Positions 17,190-25,504 of a stretch of DNA of 60,341 nucleotides are shown here, piece by piece. The stretch is taken from the NCBI GenBank assembly GCA_022827055.1, contig JAJDTR010000077.1, forward strand, positions 1-60,341. The letters are read 5' to 3'. A program made the translations under genes and the position numbers. A model generated the notes under the pieces. That model did no database searches. It was given only the letters and a program-made list of their open reading frames with translations, and was not told the origin of the DNA. The stretch comes from Candidatus Poribacteria bacterium. Lineage in GTDB: Bacteria; Poribacteria; WGA-4E; JAJDTR01. The stretch's first letter is position 1; each line of letters starts with the position of its first letter.

Positions 17190-18287
17190 TTACGCATCCG
17201 ACAACCATTCCAGCGTGAATCGTGCAAACGTCATCTTTTCGCTGGAGTGCTCCTCCCCGCGCTCGTAGAAACAGCCGATACTGTTATCCGGCAGAACCGT
17301 TAGACAGGAATAGGCGGATGGCCCCGCGCGCAACATTTTGGAGGCTCCCCACGTCTCGCCTTCGTCGAAACTTGCACGGACTGTCATGCGGTCGCGAGCG
17401 GTATTCGCCGGGTTGGAAAACAATATTGCATTCCCACTGGTGTGTCGGAATACACTCGCTTGGCAGCGCGGGTCGATAAGCCCCCGGTCTTTGCGCACAT
17501 CGCCCCATGTCTCGCCGCCGTCGCGGCTGAACGCGATGGTTCGATAATGCGGGCCTTCGGCTTGATTTATCCAAGCGTGGTACCGGATACTGAGCAGTAG
17601 CGTACCGTCAGCCAACTCGACCACCTGACACTCACTCGTGGTGTTGTCGGGCACGCTGCCGCCGAGTTGCCACGTCTCGCCATGGTCGTCGCTGTAGAAG
17701 ACGTGGGAATGATAATCCCAGCTTCCGGCAACGCCGTGGTCGCACGGGACAACCAAACGCCCTTTGTGTTCGCCGTATTGCAACTGAACCCCGCTCCCCG
17801 GACCGGTTGCGTACCACGACCAGTTCGGCGCTTTTGTCCCCGAAGTGATTTCAGCCGGCGAGGACCACGATGCGCCCGAATCGTCGCTCCTGATTGCCCA
17901 GATAGTGCGGGTGCTCTTGCTCACGCCGTCCCAGATTGTCGACTCATGGTCTTCAACGAGGTTATGGCACGCCAATAGCCAGACCGTACCTGTCTCCTGA
18001 TCTACCACCGCGCACGGGTTGCCGCAGGTGTTGGAACCGTCATCCCAAATAACCTGCATGTCGCTCCATGTGGCGCCGCCGTCAGCGCTGCGCTTTAGAA
18101 CAAGGTCGATATCGTCGGTATCGGAACCGGTTGTCCGACGCGCTTCGCAAAACGCAAGCAGCTCACGATTGGGCGCAACGACGACCGACGGAATGCGATA
18201 GGTATGTGTACCGTCTTGACCACCGATGAATACGTCTGTCTGTTTTAGTTGGGGTGAAGTATCAGGTGAAGTTGTGTTTGTAGGCAC
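17190..18287 (-). CDS. Sialidase/neuraminidase-like BNR protein
   Basis: A roughly 365-aa six-bladed propeller of the exo-alpha-sialidase type. It shows the N-terminal arginine motif YRIPS, an early glutamate/arginine segment (FCEARR), and five Asp boxes of the form SxDxGxTW, such as SADGGATW, SDDSGASW, SDDHGETW and SRDGGETW. Members cleave terminal sialic acids or related sugars. The start is uncertain: no ATG is available at the domain edge, so I use a GTG at 18287; an in-frame TTG at 18407 would lie within a repeat and is less likely. No signal peptide is visible with either start. Neighbouring LamG-like and oxidoreductase genes fit glycan use. Confidence 0.82.
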   Translation of the reverse strand: MPTNTTSPDTSPQLKQTDVFIGGQDGTHTYRIPSVVVAPNRELLAFCEARRTTGSDTDDIDLVLKRSADGGATWSDMQVIWDDGSNTCGNPCAVVDQETGTVWLLACHNLVEDHESTIWDGVSKSTRTIWAIRSDDSGASWSSPAEITSGTKAPNWSWYATGPGSGVQLQYGEHKGRLVVPCDHGVAGSWDYHSHVFYSDDHGETWQLGGSVPDNTTSECQVVELADGTLLLSIRYHAWINQAEGPHYRTIAFSRDGGETWGDVRKDRGLIDPRCQASVFRHTSGNAILFSNPANTARDRMTVRASFDEGETWGASKMLRAGPSAYSCLTVLPDNSIGCFYERGEEHSSEKMTFARFTLEWLSDA

Positions 18288-18392
18288 AGGTGTGAGATTG
18301 ATCTCTTTTATGTAGTTTTGCCGCGTGGTGAACGGACAGTTTGAGTTTCTATTCTTCCACGTACGGAGGGCGATCTTTGGGATGAAATGCGA

Positions 18393-18453
18393 TGCTGTAG
18401 GGAGCAACGAGGGATCTCTATCGCCTTCGCTGTTCGCTCAGTTGATCCTACAG
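18393..18453. repeat. GATC-type 35-nt repeat in CTGTAGGG palindrome
   Basis: A 35-nt copy at 18413-18447 (GATCTCTATCGCC to TCAGTTGATC) lies between GCTGTAGGGAGC and CCTACAGGA. The host palindrome is of the same family as the intact one at 1-36. Confidence 0.85.
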
Positions 18454-18466
18454 GATTGCGTGAGAA

Positions 18467-18500
18467 AGAAACCGAGTTTTGATGAAAAAACTCGGTTTCT
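18467..18500. terminator. AGAAACCGAG hairpin, possible terminator of the LamG-like gene
   Basis: AGAAACCGAGTTTT (18467-18480) is inverted at 18487-18500 with a 6-nt loop. It lies just after the stop of the LamG-like gene on the minus strand and could end its transcript. The same arms recur at 43082-43178 around a longer interior, so it is also a repeat family. Confidence 0.6.
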
Positions 18501-18512
18501 ATACCCATGGTT

Positions 18513-19103
18513 CTAATGGGTGGCTTTGACTCTGCCCCAGGTCGTCGTTAACTTGCCGATGGATTCAACGGAAGTTGCGGGGCCAAGCTGTACCTCATCT
18601 GCGCTGAGTGCCCGGTTATAGACCCGGACTATGGAAAATGAGCCGTTGAAGCTTCGGTGGCGCTCGTCATACATCATTGCGCCTATGGCGATGTCATCCA
18701 TAGCGTTGTCGCCGTCGAACGGCAAAGGGTCGTCCTTTCCAACCTCTACGCCGTCTTGATAGACCCGGAAGGTTTCATCACTACCTGTAATCACAATCCA
18801 GGTCCATTCGCCCTCGTTGAGCCTGAGTCCGTAATCTCCCTCGCCGCGCCACCATTCCTCTACATCCTCTACAGCCGGTCCACCATCGGGTCCGGCATGC
18901 GGCTCAAGCACGGGCACGCCCGTGTCGTTGGCTACCAACTTTTTTCCGGCGATACCGAGATTCGTCCACCCCTCCGGATGATCGGGATTGTCCTTCGCGT
19001 CGAACCAGAGCTGGGGGTCGGGGACGTATCCGAGTGTTGTTGAAACTCCAATAACTAAGAATAATAGGCCCCCGAGAATGAAATCCGCTTTTTTCTGTAC
19101 CAT
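18513..19103 (-). CDS. Secreted LamG-like (concanavalin A fold) protein
   Basis: A 196-aa exported protein with a signal peptide (FILGGLLFLVIGVSTTLG) and a single LamG-like jellyroll. The strand pattern EWTWIVITGSDETFRVYQDG and the closing SIVRVYNRALSADEV are typical of LamG-like jellyroll domains that bind carbohydrates or other ligands. It is shorter than a full LamG domain (about 150-200 aa plus extras), with an N-terminal part starting directly after the signal peptide (LWFDAKDNPDHPEGW). A good ribosome site (AAGGAAGTAAC) precedes the ATG. Probably an extracellular or periplasmic binding protein; partner unknown. Confidence 0.78.
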   Translation of the reverse strand: MVQKKADFILGGLLFLVIGVSTTLGYVPDPQLWFDAKDNPDHPEGWTNLGIAGKKLVANDTGVPVLEPHAGPDGGPAVEDVEEWWRGEGDYGLRLNEGEWTWIVITGSDETFRVYQDGVEVGKDDPLPFDGDNAMDDIAIGAMMYDERHRSFNGSFSIVRVYNRALSADEVQLGPATSVESIGKLTTTWGRVKATH

Positions 19104-19523
19104 GTTACTTCCTTAAATCGGGCGAATGTGATAAAAACCGCCGAGGTTGAATGCTCGTGGCAAGAGCGAATACATTTGCAGGACGGGTACTGCCCACCAT
19201 TGCTTCGAAGAATTAACCGAGCGATCTATTGGCGGTGCATCCGCGTCATGTTGAGCAGAAAGTATATAATAGAGAGCGTTGCGGGGGCAAGCGAAAAACG
19301 CTGTCTTGTTATGGCAGTCTAATCTAAAATGCATAGATGGTGTTGCGTATCTTTCATCGTGAATTTTGTAGGGGCGAACCCCTGTGTTCGCCCTCTTGTA
19401 ACGGGCAGGGACCGCAAAGTTCTTCAAGGGTTCCACACCGTTTCGTCGGAACAGCCATGATTGTTCATCTAAAACACGGGACGGCACAGGGGCCGTCCCC
19501 TACAGTCGAGTTTTTTCATTGCA
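19104..19523. other. Gene-free gap with short palindromes
   Basis: No gene is supported in these 420 bp. Two palindromic segments stand out: GGGGCGAACCCC within a TGTAGGGGCG...TTCGCCC unit (19367-19394) and GGCACAGGGGCCGTCCCCTACAG (around 19481-19503). Both belong to the TGTAGGG/CCCTACA palindromes seen elsewhere and carry no insert. Confidence 0.5.
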
Positions 19524-21440
19524 TCAGTAAAGAAAACGGTACATCGGACGTTCCACGATAATCCCGATTAGGCTCCACAGGCTTCCAACGACGAACTCTC
19601 CTAATATCAGCCCCAGAAAAAACGGAATCAGTTTACGGTAGGTTCTCCTGCCTCCGTGCTTCAAAAGCAACCATTTGATACCGGAACTAATGAGGATTGA
19701 GAACCACAATACATCCATGGAGCGACTGTAGGACATGACGTAGCCGACGGGATGAAAGGGCCACCATAAGAAACGCATTCGCATAAACATCAGAAACAGC
19801 GTACTGGTGAAACCGAGGGCCATCGCGACGATCGCGGGAAAGTCGGCGAACTGTTGATAGGGCCAGCCCAGCCAACTTTCAAGCCGATGAAAGGTGTCGT
19901 ATGCCAACCAATCCCTTAAATCTTCGACGCCCTTGATGTACGAGATGTGGTAGAATGCCCAGAACGCGGTGATAGTCCCGACAACAGTGGCAATCAGCAT
20001 CGCCGCGAGTAGTCGACGGTTGTTTGTTCCGGTTCGTTCGGCAAGTTTGAATCCCTCGAGTTGGTGCGGCATGGGGTGACCGCGGTAGGCGCGATTGAAG
20101 GAATAGAAGAAGGCGGATATGGTCAAGTTTTGTGGACCAATTCTACGGGCGCCTAGCATGGCGGGCATAATTTCGTCGGGCCCGATATAAAGCAGTTCAT
20201 GCACCGGAGCACCGAGTTCCGCCCTCATTCGCGTTATGGCTAGCGAGATGGCATAGTAGATGCCGAAGAACACCAACACCGCCCAAGTCGACATTCCGGC
20301 GGCGCTGCAGAACAGCATGATAAATAATGCCCCCGCAACGGTTCCGAGTATTGCGGTGCGATAGGACATCGGTTCATTTGAATCATCAAATGAACTGTCA
20401 TTTGTAAGCGCCTTCCGAATCACGCCTGCGAGATGCAGCCGGGTCACATAAAGCGCAATGACCGCAAGTCCGATGCACGCTCCGAAGGTTTGGTAGGTAA
20501 GCGCATTATTCGGTAGTGTCTTCGCCGCCGCATCGTAAATGTAGACGGCTTTCCAAACGAGATAAAAAAACCAGCAGGAGAACGAAAGATCCAACGGGAT
20601 AAAGATCGCCAATCCAACGGCAAACGGATAAACCGCGACGGGTGTCCAGCCGATTGCGCTCCACGGTTTCTCGGTGAACAGCGCGCCGATGTCGTACACC
20701 TTTCCGCCCAAAGAGGGAAACTCGGGATTGAGAAAATGGAGACCGTTGAGAAGATTGACAGCGCCCGCGGTACAGAATCCGATCCATAACATTCTGCTGG
20801 TTAGAAAACTTGAGGTTTCTCGTCCCGTCGCAAGCGCCAGCGGGAGTTGGATGATTGGGTAAGACAGTTTCTCGGTTTCAATCCACTGCTTGCGAATGAT
20901 GCTGTTGATGCAAGCCATCAGGAATAACAGGACGCATACGAAACTGCCCCACGTGATGGTTGTTACGAGCCATCCCTGTACCACTTCCCAGTGATAAAAG
21001 CTGGAATCCCCATGGTAGTAGTCCGCTAAGATTGCCTTGTCTTTAACGGCGAGCCAGTCGGGGATGTGTCGATGAAAGAGCGCCGCCCAGTCGTTTTCCG
21101 GCGTGGCATACCAGAAGGAATGGGGAATCATCGGGATTAAACCGCTGAGCAGGTCGTGCCCCGCCAGCGAGGAGGCGATTGCCAACATCGCATAGATGGT
21201 CACGAGTTCGCCCGGCTTAAGAACCATTGCCGGATGGATTCGACCAAGTAGTGCGTTTAGGCAGGTAATGATGAAGATGCAGAATACGACATTGAAGTAT
21301 AGAGAAACCGTGGTCGGATCACCCTGCTCCGCCGAATCTGTAACCCAGTATACGTTTGGGATGATTAGCAGCACGCCGAGGAGAATGGCTCGCCATGACG
21401 CGCCGATGTGACGAGGGGTTGTAGGGGGGCTAGGTTGCAC
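19524..21440 (-). CDS. DUF6785-type polytopic membrane protein
   Basis: A 638-aa integral membrane protein with at least a dozen hydrophobic segments, starting at AILLGVLLIIPNVYWV (about 18-33). It shows the pattern of the DUF6785/DUF6784 family common in Poribacteria and Planctomycetes, including the KPGELVTIYAMLAIASS segment (about 76-92) and a late RMRFLWWPFHPVGYVMS segment. Resemblance of the architecture to oligopeptide transporters has been noted in general terms, but no substrate can be assigned. The start is GTG at 21440, as no ATG precedes the first membrane helix. Stands alone between the LamG-like gene and a small antitoxin-like gene. Confidence 0.8.
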   Translation of the reverse strand: MQPSPPTTPRHIGASWRAILLGVLLIIPNVYWVTDSAEQGDPTTVSLYFNVVFCIFIITCLNALLGRIHPAMVLKPGELVTIYAMLAIASSLAGHDLLSGLIPMIPHSFWYATPENDWAALFHRHIPDWLAVKDKAILADYYHGDSSFYHWEVVQGWLVTTITWGSFVCVLLFLMACINSIIRKQWIETEKLSYPIIQLPLALATGRETSSFLTSRMLWIGFCTAGAVNLLNGLHFLNPEFPSLGGKVYDIGALFTEKPWSAIGWTPVAVYPFAVGLAIFIPLDLSFSCWFFYLVWKAVYIYDAAAKTLPNNALTYQTFGACIGLAVIALYVTRLHLAGVIRKALTNDSSFDDSNEPMSYRTAILGTVAGALFIMLFCSAAGMSTWAVLVFFGIYYAISLAITRMRAELGAPVHELLYIGPDEIMPAMLGARRIGPQNLTISAFFYSFNRAYRGHPMPHQLEGFKLAERTGTNNRRLLAAMLIATVVGTITAFWAFYHISYIKGVEDLRDWLAYDTFHRLESWLGWPYQQFADFPAIVAMALGFTSTLFLMFMRMRFLWWPFHPVGYVMSYSRSMDVLWFSILISSGIKWLLLKHGGRRTYRKLIPFFLGLILGEFVVGSLWSLIGIIVERPMYRFLY

Positions 21441-21515
21441 AGGATGTTTCGTGGGGTGACGGGTATATCGAGACGCAAAAGCCGCTCATATTTTCATTCT
21501 TGTCGGGATTGCGCA

Positions 21516-21746
21516 CTAAAGGTCGCGTCTGACATCACTCCAGTGCTTTAGTCTTCCCGCTTTGACATCGGCCTCCGCGCGTTCCAAACTCTTGACGATT
21601 CCCGGATCGTTTGTCAGTTCGTGAGTTGCTTCCCACGCCTCTTTGTCTTGAAGATACGCCGAATAGTCGTTGGCTATTTTCGGTTTTTCCGTGGAGAGTT
21701 GTTCAATTATCGTGACGGCTCGGCGTTGTAAGTCTGCTTTTCGCAT
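21516..21746 (-). CDS. Small antitoxin-like protein
   Basis: A 76-aa acidic and basic helical protein. The C-terminal pattern GRLKHWSDVRRDL resembles the end of RelB/Phd-type antitoxins, in which a helix with a W/D-V motif contacts the toxin. A GGAAGATATT site precedes the ATG. No recognisable toxin (RelE, PIN) is immediately next to it; the nearest small gene is the 65-aa unknown at 21922-22119. The assignment is a weak resemblance. Confidence 0.5.
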   Translation of the reverse strand: MRKADLQRRAVTIIEQLSTEKPKIANDYSAYLQDKEAWEATHELTNDPGIVKSLERAEADVKAGRLKHWSDVRRDL

Positions 21747-21921
21747 AATATCTTCCGTTGCAGCGGCTATCTATTGTCTGAATCGCGGATTAAGCGGATT
21801 ACTCGGATTACGCAGATTTCCTCTTGGCAGGAGCGTATAAGTGTCAGAAACTTGTCCGGTTCCTGATGTTGGAATTGAACATCGAACGTTATGGTTTTCT
21901 CTCTTGACTGGGATTAGGATA

Positions 21922-22119
21922 TTATTCTTCCCAAAAATGGTCGGCGGGGATCGGTTTACTGCGTCCTTTGTATCGTAACTTTACACGTATGGTGCCTGAA
22001 GGACGAGGCGGCGGATTCTCGATTGCAACGTCCCAATAAAGGAGATCTTCTTCGTTGTAACGGGGCAAGGATTTGGATTTATCTTCGGTTTGTGTTGTGT
22101 CTGCGTGTTGATTTGCCAT
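21922..22119 (-). CDS. Hypothetical 65-aa protein
   Basis: I do not recognise this protein. It is hydrophilic with a proline-rich centre (ENPPPRPSGTIRVKLRY) and ends in ADHFWEE. The frame is open from an ATG at 22119 and lies on the same strand as the antitoxin-like gene 175 bp downstream and the restriction endonuclease upstream. Composition looks protein-like, but the size leaves doubt. Confidence 0.5.
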   Translation of the reverse strand: MANQHADTTQTEDKSKSLPRYNEEDLLYWDVAIENPPPRPSGTIRVKLRYKGRSKPIPADHFWEE

Positions 22120-22284
22120 GATTTCGCTCGAAGTACATTTTCTGAATTGTGTTGGCTAATGGAATAGATGCTTCTCTTTCTTCTACTTGGCGTTCCTGAG
22201 CCATATTTTCGCCTATCTGGTTAGCGACATGCCAGTAGGAAATCCATCTGATTTACCGTTTAGTTTTTTGGGTAAGTTCACCTA

Positions 22285-23019
22285 TCAAGTCGATCCTGAA
22301 TTTAACCTGACAATATCTTCCCAGCGAATGCCTCCGTTAGCGTCACAGAATTCTGTAATGAATTCTCCCGTGAACTTATTGAGGACTTTGGCATACTCCA
22401 AACTAAACTGTTCGTTCTTCTCTTTTGCCTGATGACCAAGGGGCTCAATGATGTCGGTGTATAGGTCCCCATCTCCCGAGATGAATTTCCAAAATTCTTG
22501 ACCACAAAATTTAAAGTAGTCGCCCTTATTTGGACGCCGGTCTTTCCCGTAACAACAGCCGTTGACAGCAACGACGTTAGTCGATGATGTACTTGTGCCG
22601 AGTATCCGTTTTGCTTGTCTGAAGTTATCCAGCATCTTGGCGATTTGGCTGCTGTTTCCCCAATTAGGCCCGGATTTGATGGAAACAATGTATCTTATGT
22701 TGTCTTTCTCAAATTCTAAATCAATCCCCACTGCCGAGGATTTTCTGCCGTCAAATACCTGCCCACAAATAAATATCGCAAGTTCCTCCAGAAAATCACC
22801 AAAAATTCCCTCTTCTTGCGAAGATAGAAAAGCATCTAGGATAGTCCTTACAAATTCCGACGCCGCATTGATGTTTTTCGCCTTGAATAGATAGGGATTT
22901 TTCCGTTTGACGACATTCATCAGTTTCAGGTCCTGGAGCTTATCTAACCTTCTCCGATGAAAGGTTTGAATGTTCGCCTCGACGTAGTCAACGATTTCCT
23001 GTTGTGTAATGGGTCTCAT
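22285..23019 (-). CDS. PmeII-like type II restriction endonuclease
   Basis: A 244-aa protein that I recognise as resembling the PmeII family of type II restriction endonucleases. Typical features are KNPYLFKAKN near the N terminus, LLDAFLSSQEE-like ILDAFLSSQEEGIFGDFLEELAIF, and a PD-(D/E)xK-type core GIDLEF followed by IVSIKSG, giving D100 and S113-x-K115 as likely catalytic residues. The ATG at 23019 is preferred over an upstream TTG. Its start overlaps the last 32 bp of the methyltransferase gene, so the two are co-transcribed and probably translationally coupled. The recognition sequence cannot be read from the sequence. Confidence 0.78.
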   Translation of the reverse strand: MRPITQQEIVDYVEANIQTFHRRRLDKLQDLKLMNVVKRKNPYLFKAKNINAASEFVRTILDAFLSSQEEGIFGDFLEELAIFICGQVFDGRKSSAVGIDLEFEKDNIRYIVSIKSGPNWGNSSQIAKMLDNFRQAKRILGTSTSSTNVVAVNGCCYGKDRRPNKGDYFKFCGQEFWKFISGDGDLYTDIIEPLGHQAKEKNEQFSLEYAKVLNKFTGEFITEFCDANGGIRWEDIVRLNSGST

Positions 23020-23857
23020 CTTGAGTCTCTTCAAATAACAGATATTGTGTCGGTTTGATGTTTTCCTTAGCTAACTGGTAATACTGGGGCAAGATTTCGA
23101 TGCCCACGGAATTTCTCGACAATACCTGAGCAACCTGACACGTCGTACCGGCGCCAGCAAACGGGTCAAGCACCCAATCGTCTTCCTTGGTAAACAGCTT
23201 GATAAACCATTCGGGCAGCGTCTTGGGAAAAACCGCGCTATGATTTCGATTGCCGGTTTCTGTTGCCAAGTGTAGCACATTTGTAGGGTAAGCCATTTTT
23301 CTGTCAACCCAATTGGATACATTCTTGCCAAAGCCGCTTCCCACTTTCGACGTATCTCGACTCTGATCGACTTCGCTAAGATGCTTTAGCCTTTTCTCTG
23401 CCCAATCCCCCATCGGCACCATTACCGCCTCTTGGTACATATTGAAATCTTTGGTTTTATTGAATTGCAAGCACCTTTCCCATGCGTCTCTAAACCGATT
23501 GGGCCATTTTCCGGGATAGCAATTCTTCTTGTGCCAGACGAACTCCTCCGTCCATAACCATCCCTGCTTCCGCATCTCAAGTATCAACTCGATAACATAG
23601 GTATGGCGTTCGCCGTTAACGGCTTTCTCCTTGATGTTCAGGATGAAGGTGCCGGACGGCTTTAATACCCTCAGTAACTCCGCGGCGCGAGGCAGAAACC
23701 ACTCGACATACTGATCGGGCTTGATTCCGCCATACGTTTTTGATCGTCTGTCGGCATACGGCGGAGATGTGACGATCAGATCAAATGAGTCGGTATCAAA
23801 TCTGGAGAGCACCTCTAGGCAATCGCCAAGGTAATAATCTGTCTTTATTGCGTTCAT
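22988..23857 (-). CDS. Site-specific DNA methyltransferase (beta-type, N4C or N6A)
   Basis: A 289-aa amino-methyltransferase. The catalytic motif TSPPY (30-34) precedes the SAM-binding motif DPFAGAGTT (231-239), the permuted beta order. TSPPY favours N4-cytosine methylation, though N6-adenine is not excluded. It protects the host from the endonuclease encoded immediately downstream, with which it overlaps. No controller gene is present. The upstream neighbour on the same strand is the GNAT-like gene, 57 bp away. Confidence 0.92.
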   Translation of the reverse strand: MNAIKTDYYLGDCLEVLSRFDTDSFDLIVTSPPYADRRSKTYGGIKPDQYVEWFLPRAAELLRVLKPSGTFILNIKEKAVNGERHTYVIELILEMRKQGWLWTEEFVWHKKNCYPGKWPNRFRDAWERCLQFNKTKDFNMYQEAVMVPMGDWAEKRLKHLSEVDQSRDTSKVGSGFGKNVSNWVDRKMAYPTNVLHLATETGNRNHSAVFPKTLPEWFIKLFTKEDDWVLDPFAGAGTTCQVAQVLSRNSVGIEILPQYYQLAKENIKPTQYLLFEETQDETHYTTGNR

Positions 23858-23914
23858 TTGACCGCGAGTTCCCTAGTGTCCGTGTCGTTTCATAATTTGT
23901 GCAATTATCCTGTC

Positions 23915-25033
23915 TCAAACAAGCGGATAATCGTAGAGCCGATAGCGCTTGTAAATCTTCGATCCCATGGTTTCGAGCGCCCGGTTCATGAGACGGTCGT
24001 CTTCCAAAATCCACGACAACTCTGCATGCCGGTAGCCTTTCCTGACGCTCGCTTGAAAGGCTTCGTAATACAGGAGCGCATCAATCCCCTGCTGGCGGTG
24101 CGACTCCTTGACGCCAAACGCCACCATGCGGGCATCTTTGATCTTTCGCGCGTGCCAGATGATCTTGAACAAACCGAACGGAAATAGGCGTCCATTGGCA
24201 TGCTTCAGCGCCTGATTAAAGTCGGGTAGGGCGAGAATGAAAGCAATCGGTTCGTCCTCGACCTCCGCAATCAGCACAATATCGGGGTCAACAATCTGGA
24301 TGAGTTCGTCCGCCAAATAGTCAATCTCCCGATCGGTCATCGGCAAAAATCCCCAATTCCTCTGCCATGCGGAATCATAGATTTCTCTGATATGTTCGAT
24401 TTCTTGAACAATCTGTTTCTTTCTGATGGGACGCACCACAACATTTCGCCGCCTCTTGATGCGCTCCGCGATTTTGCCCAGCCGATCCGGTGCGAAGGTT
24501 TCATCCGTGACCTCATAGGCTAACAAGTCTTTTGCCTTTTTGAACCCGAACCCCTCAACGAGATTGGCGTAGTATGGTAAATTGTACGACATCATTATCG
24601 CCGGTGGGTAGTCGAATCCATCGATGAGCAAGCCGCACTCGCCGTTGGTCGAGTAGCTCGTCGGACCGCGCATCACGTTAAGATATCGGCTTTTCAGCCA
24701 GTCGGCAGCCTCGGTCAATAACGCGTCCGCCACTTTCTGTTTCTGAACGCACTCAAAGAATCCGAAGAACCCTACACGTTCGTCGTGGAAAATGATATGA
24801 TTCTCGTTTTTAATTGCCGCTATTCGTCCGACGACAACCCCGTTTTGTCGAGCAAGGAAAAACTCCGCCTCGGCGTAATCAAAAACCGGGCACATCGATC
24901 GGCTAAACCGTTCCTTGAGTTGGCTGCGCAACTGCGGTACCCACTGCGCATTGTTGCGATAAATCTGCCAAGGCAGTTCGATGAATGCTTTTAGATCTGA
25001 TGGAGTCCGGATGGGTTTGACATCGACTTGCAT
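23915..25033 (-). CDS. GNAT-like N-acetyltransferase family protein
   Basis: A 372-aa cytoplasmic protein with the layout of the large acetyltransferase-like family typified by YghO-type proteins. The N-terminal segment has VDVKPIRTPSDLKAFIELPW and NNAQWVPQLR, followed by a GNAT-type strand VVGRIAAIKN and a second acetyltransferase-like half ending in HRQQGIDALLYYEAFQ (about 310-325), where RQQGID is the acetyl-CoA loop-like position. It is close to the restriction-modification genes but no functional link is evident. Substrate unknown. Confidence 0.75.
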   Translation of the reverse strand: MQVDVKPIRTPSDLKAFIELPWQIYRNNAQWVPQLRSQLKERFSRSMCPVFDYAEAEFFLARQNGVVVGRIAAIKNENHIIFHDERVGFFGFFECVQKQKVADALLTEAADWLKSRYLNVMRGPTSYSTNGECGLLIDGFDYPPAIMMSYNLPYYANLVEGFGFKKAKDLLAYEVTDETFAPDRLGKIAERIKRRRNVVVRPIRKKQIVQEIEHIREIYDSAWQRNWGFLPMTDREIDYLADELIQIVDPDIVLIAEVEDEPIAFILALPDFNQALKHANGRLFPFGLFKIIWHARKIKDARMVAFGVKESHRQQGIDALLYYEAFQASVRKGYRHAELSWILEDDRLMNRALETMGSKIYKRYRLYDYPLV

Positions 25034-25504
25034 AGGGAAGGGGAATTTTTACGGCACATGGGGTGAGACGACGTGTGGAATGAGAATCTGCTTTTGGCTC
25101 GGACAGCCGTTAACGTGGAACCGGTCTGAGATAAATCGCAAAGAAAAGGCTGGTGGGCAGGGGATCTCTATCGCAGTCACTGTTCATTCCTTTGATCCCA
25201 CCCTACAAGAGAATTTGTACAAAGTCGAACTTTGCGTTGTCCTCTAATGACCCGCCAAAAGGGTCGGCTTACAGGACGGAGGAAACACTGCATACCCGAA
25301 TCGTCCGACGCCATCAGCTTGTGCGCGTTATCTCAAAAAAACCTCTCCGTTCGGAACGGACCACTTCCTGCTCCGTCTGGATTGGTAAACCTAGTCCCAT
25401 CGGATTTGTCAATCCGATGGGAGCGGCGGTGTGCTATCACCAGACTGCGAATCGATAAAATTCAGAGTCATAAAATGGAGCGAGTTGGGAATTCAGACAA
25501 TGCA
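25034..25504. other. Gene-free gap with repeat and hairpin
   Basis: No gene is supported. It contains the GATC-type repeat copy at 25163-25197, a TTGTACAAAGTCGA terminal-repeat-like segment near 25214-25227, and a strong hairpin CCCATCGGATT...AATCCGATGGG (25397-25422) without a T-run. Confidence 0.6.
25151..25232. repeat. GATC-type 35-nt repeat and solo terminal repeat
   Basis: The copy at 25163-25197 (GATCTCTATCGCAG to CCTTTGATC) is inserted in a GGTGGGCAGGG / CCACCCTACA palindrome. Just after it, TTGTACAAAGTCGA (25214-25227) matches the terminal inverted repeat of the 473-bp element at 52298-52770, perhaps a solo end. Confidence 0.7.
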
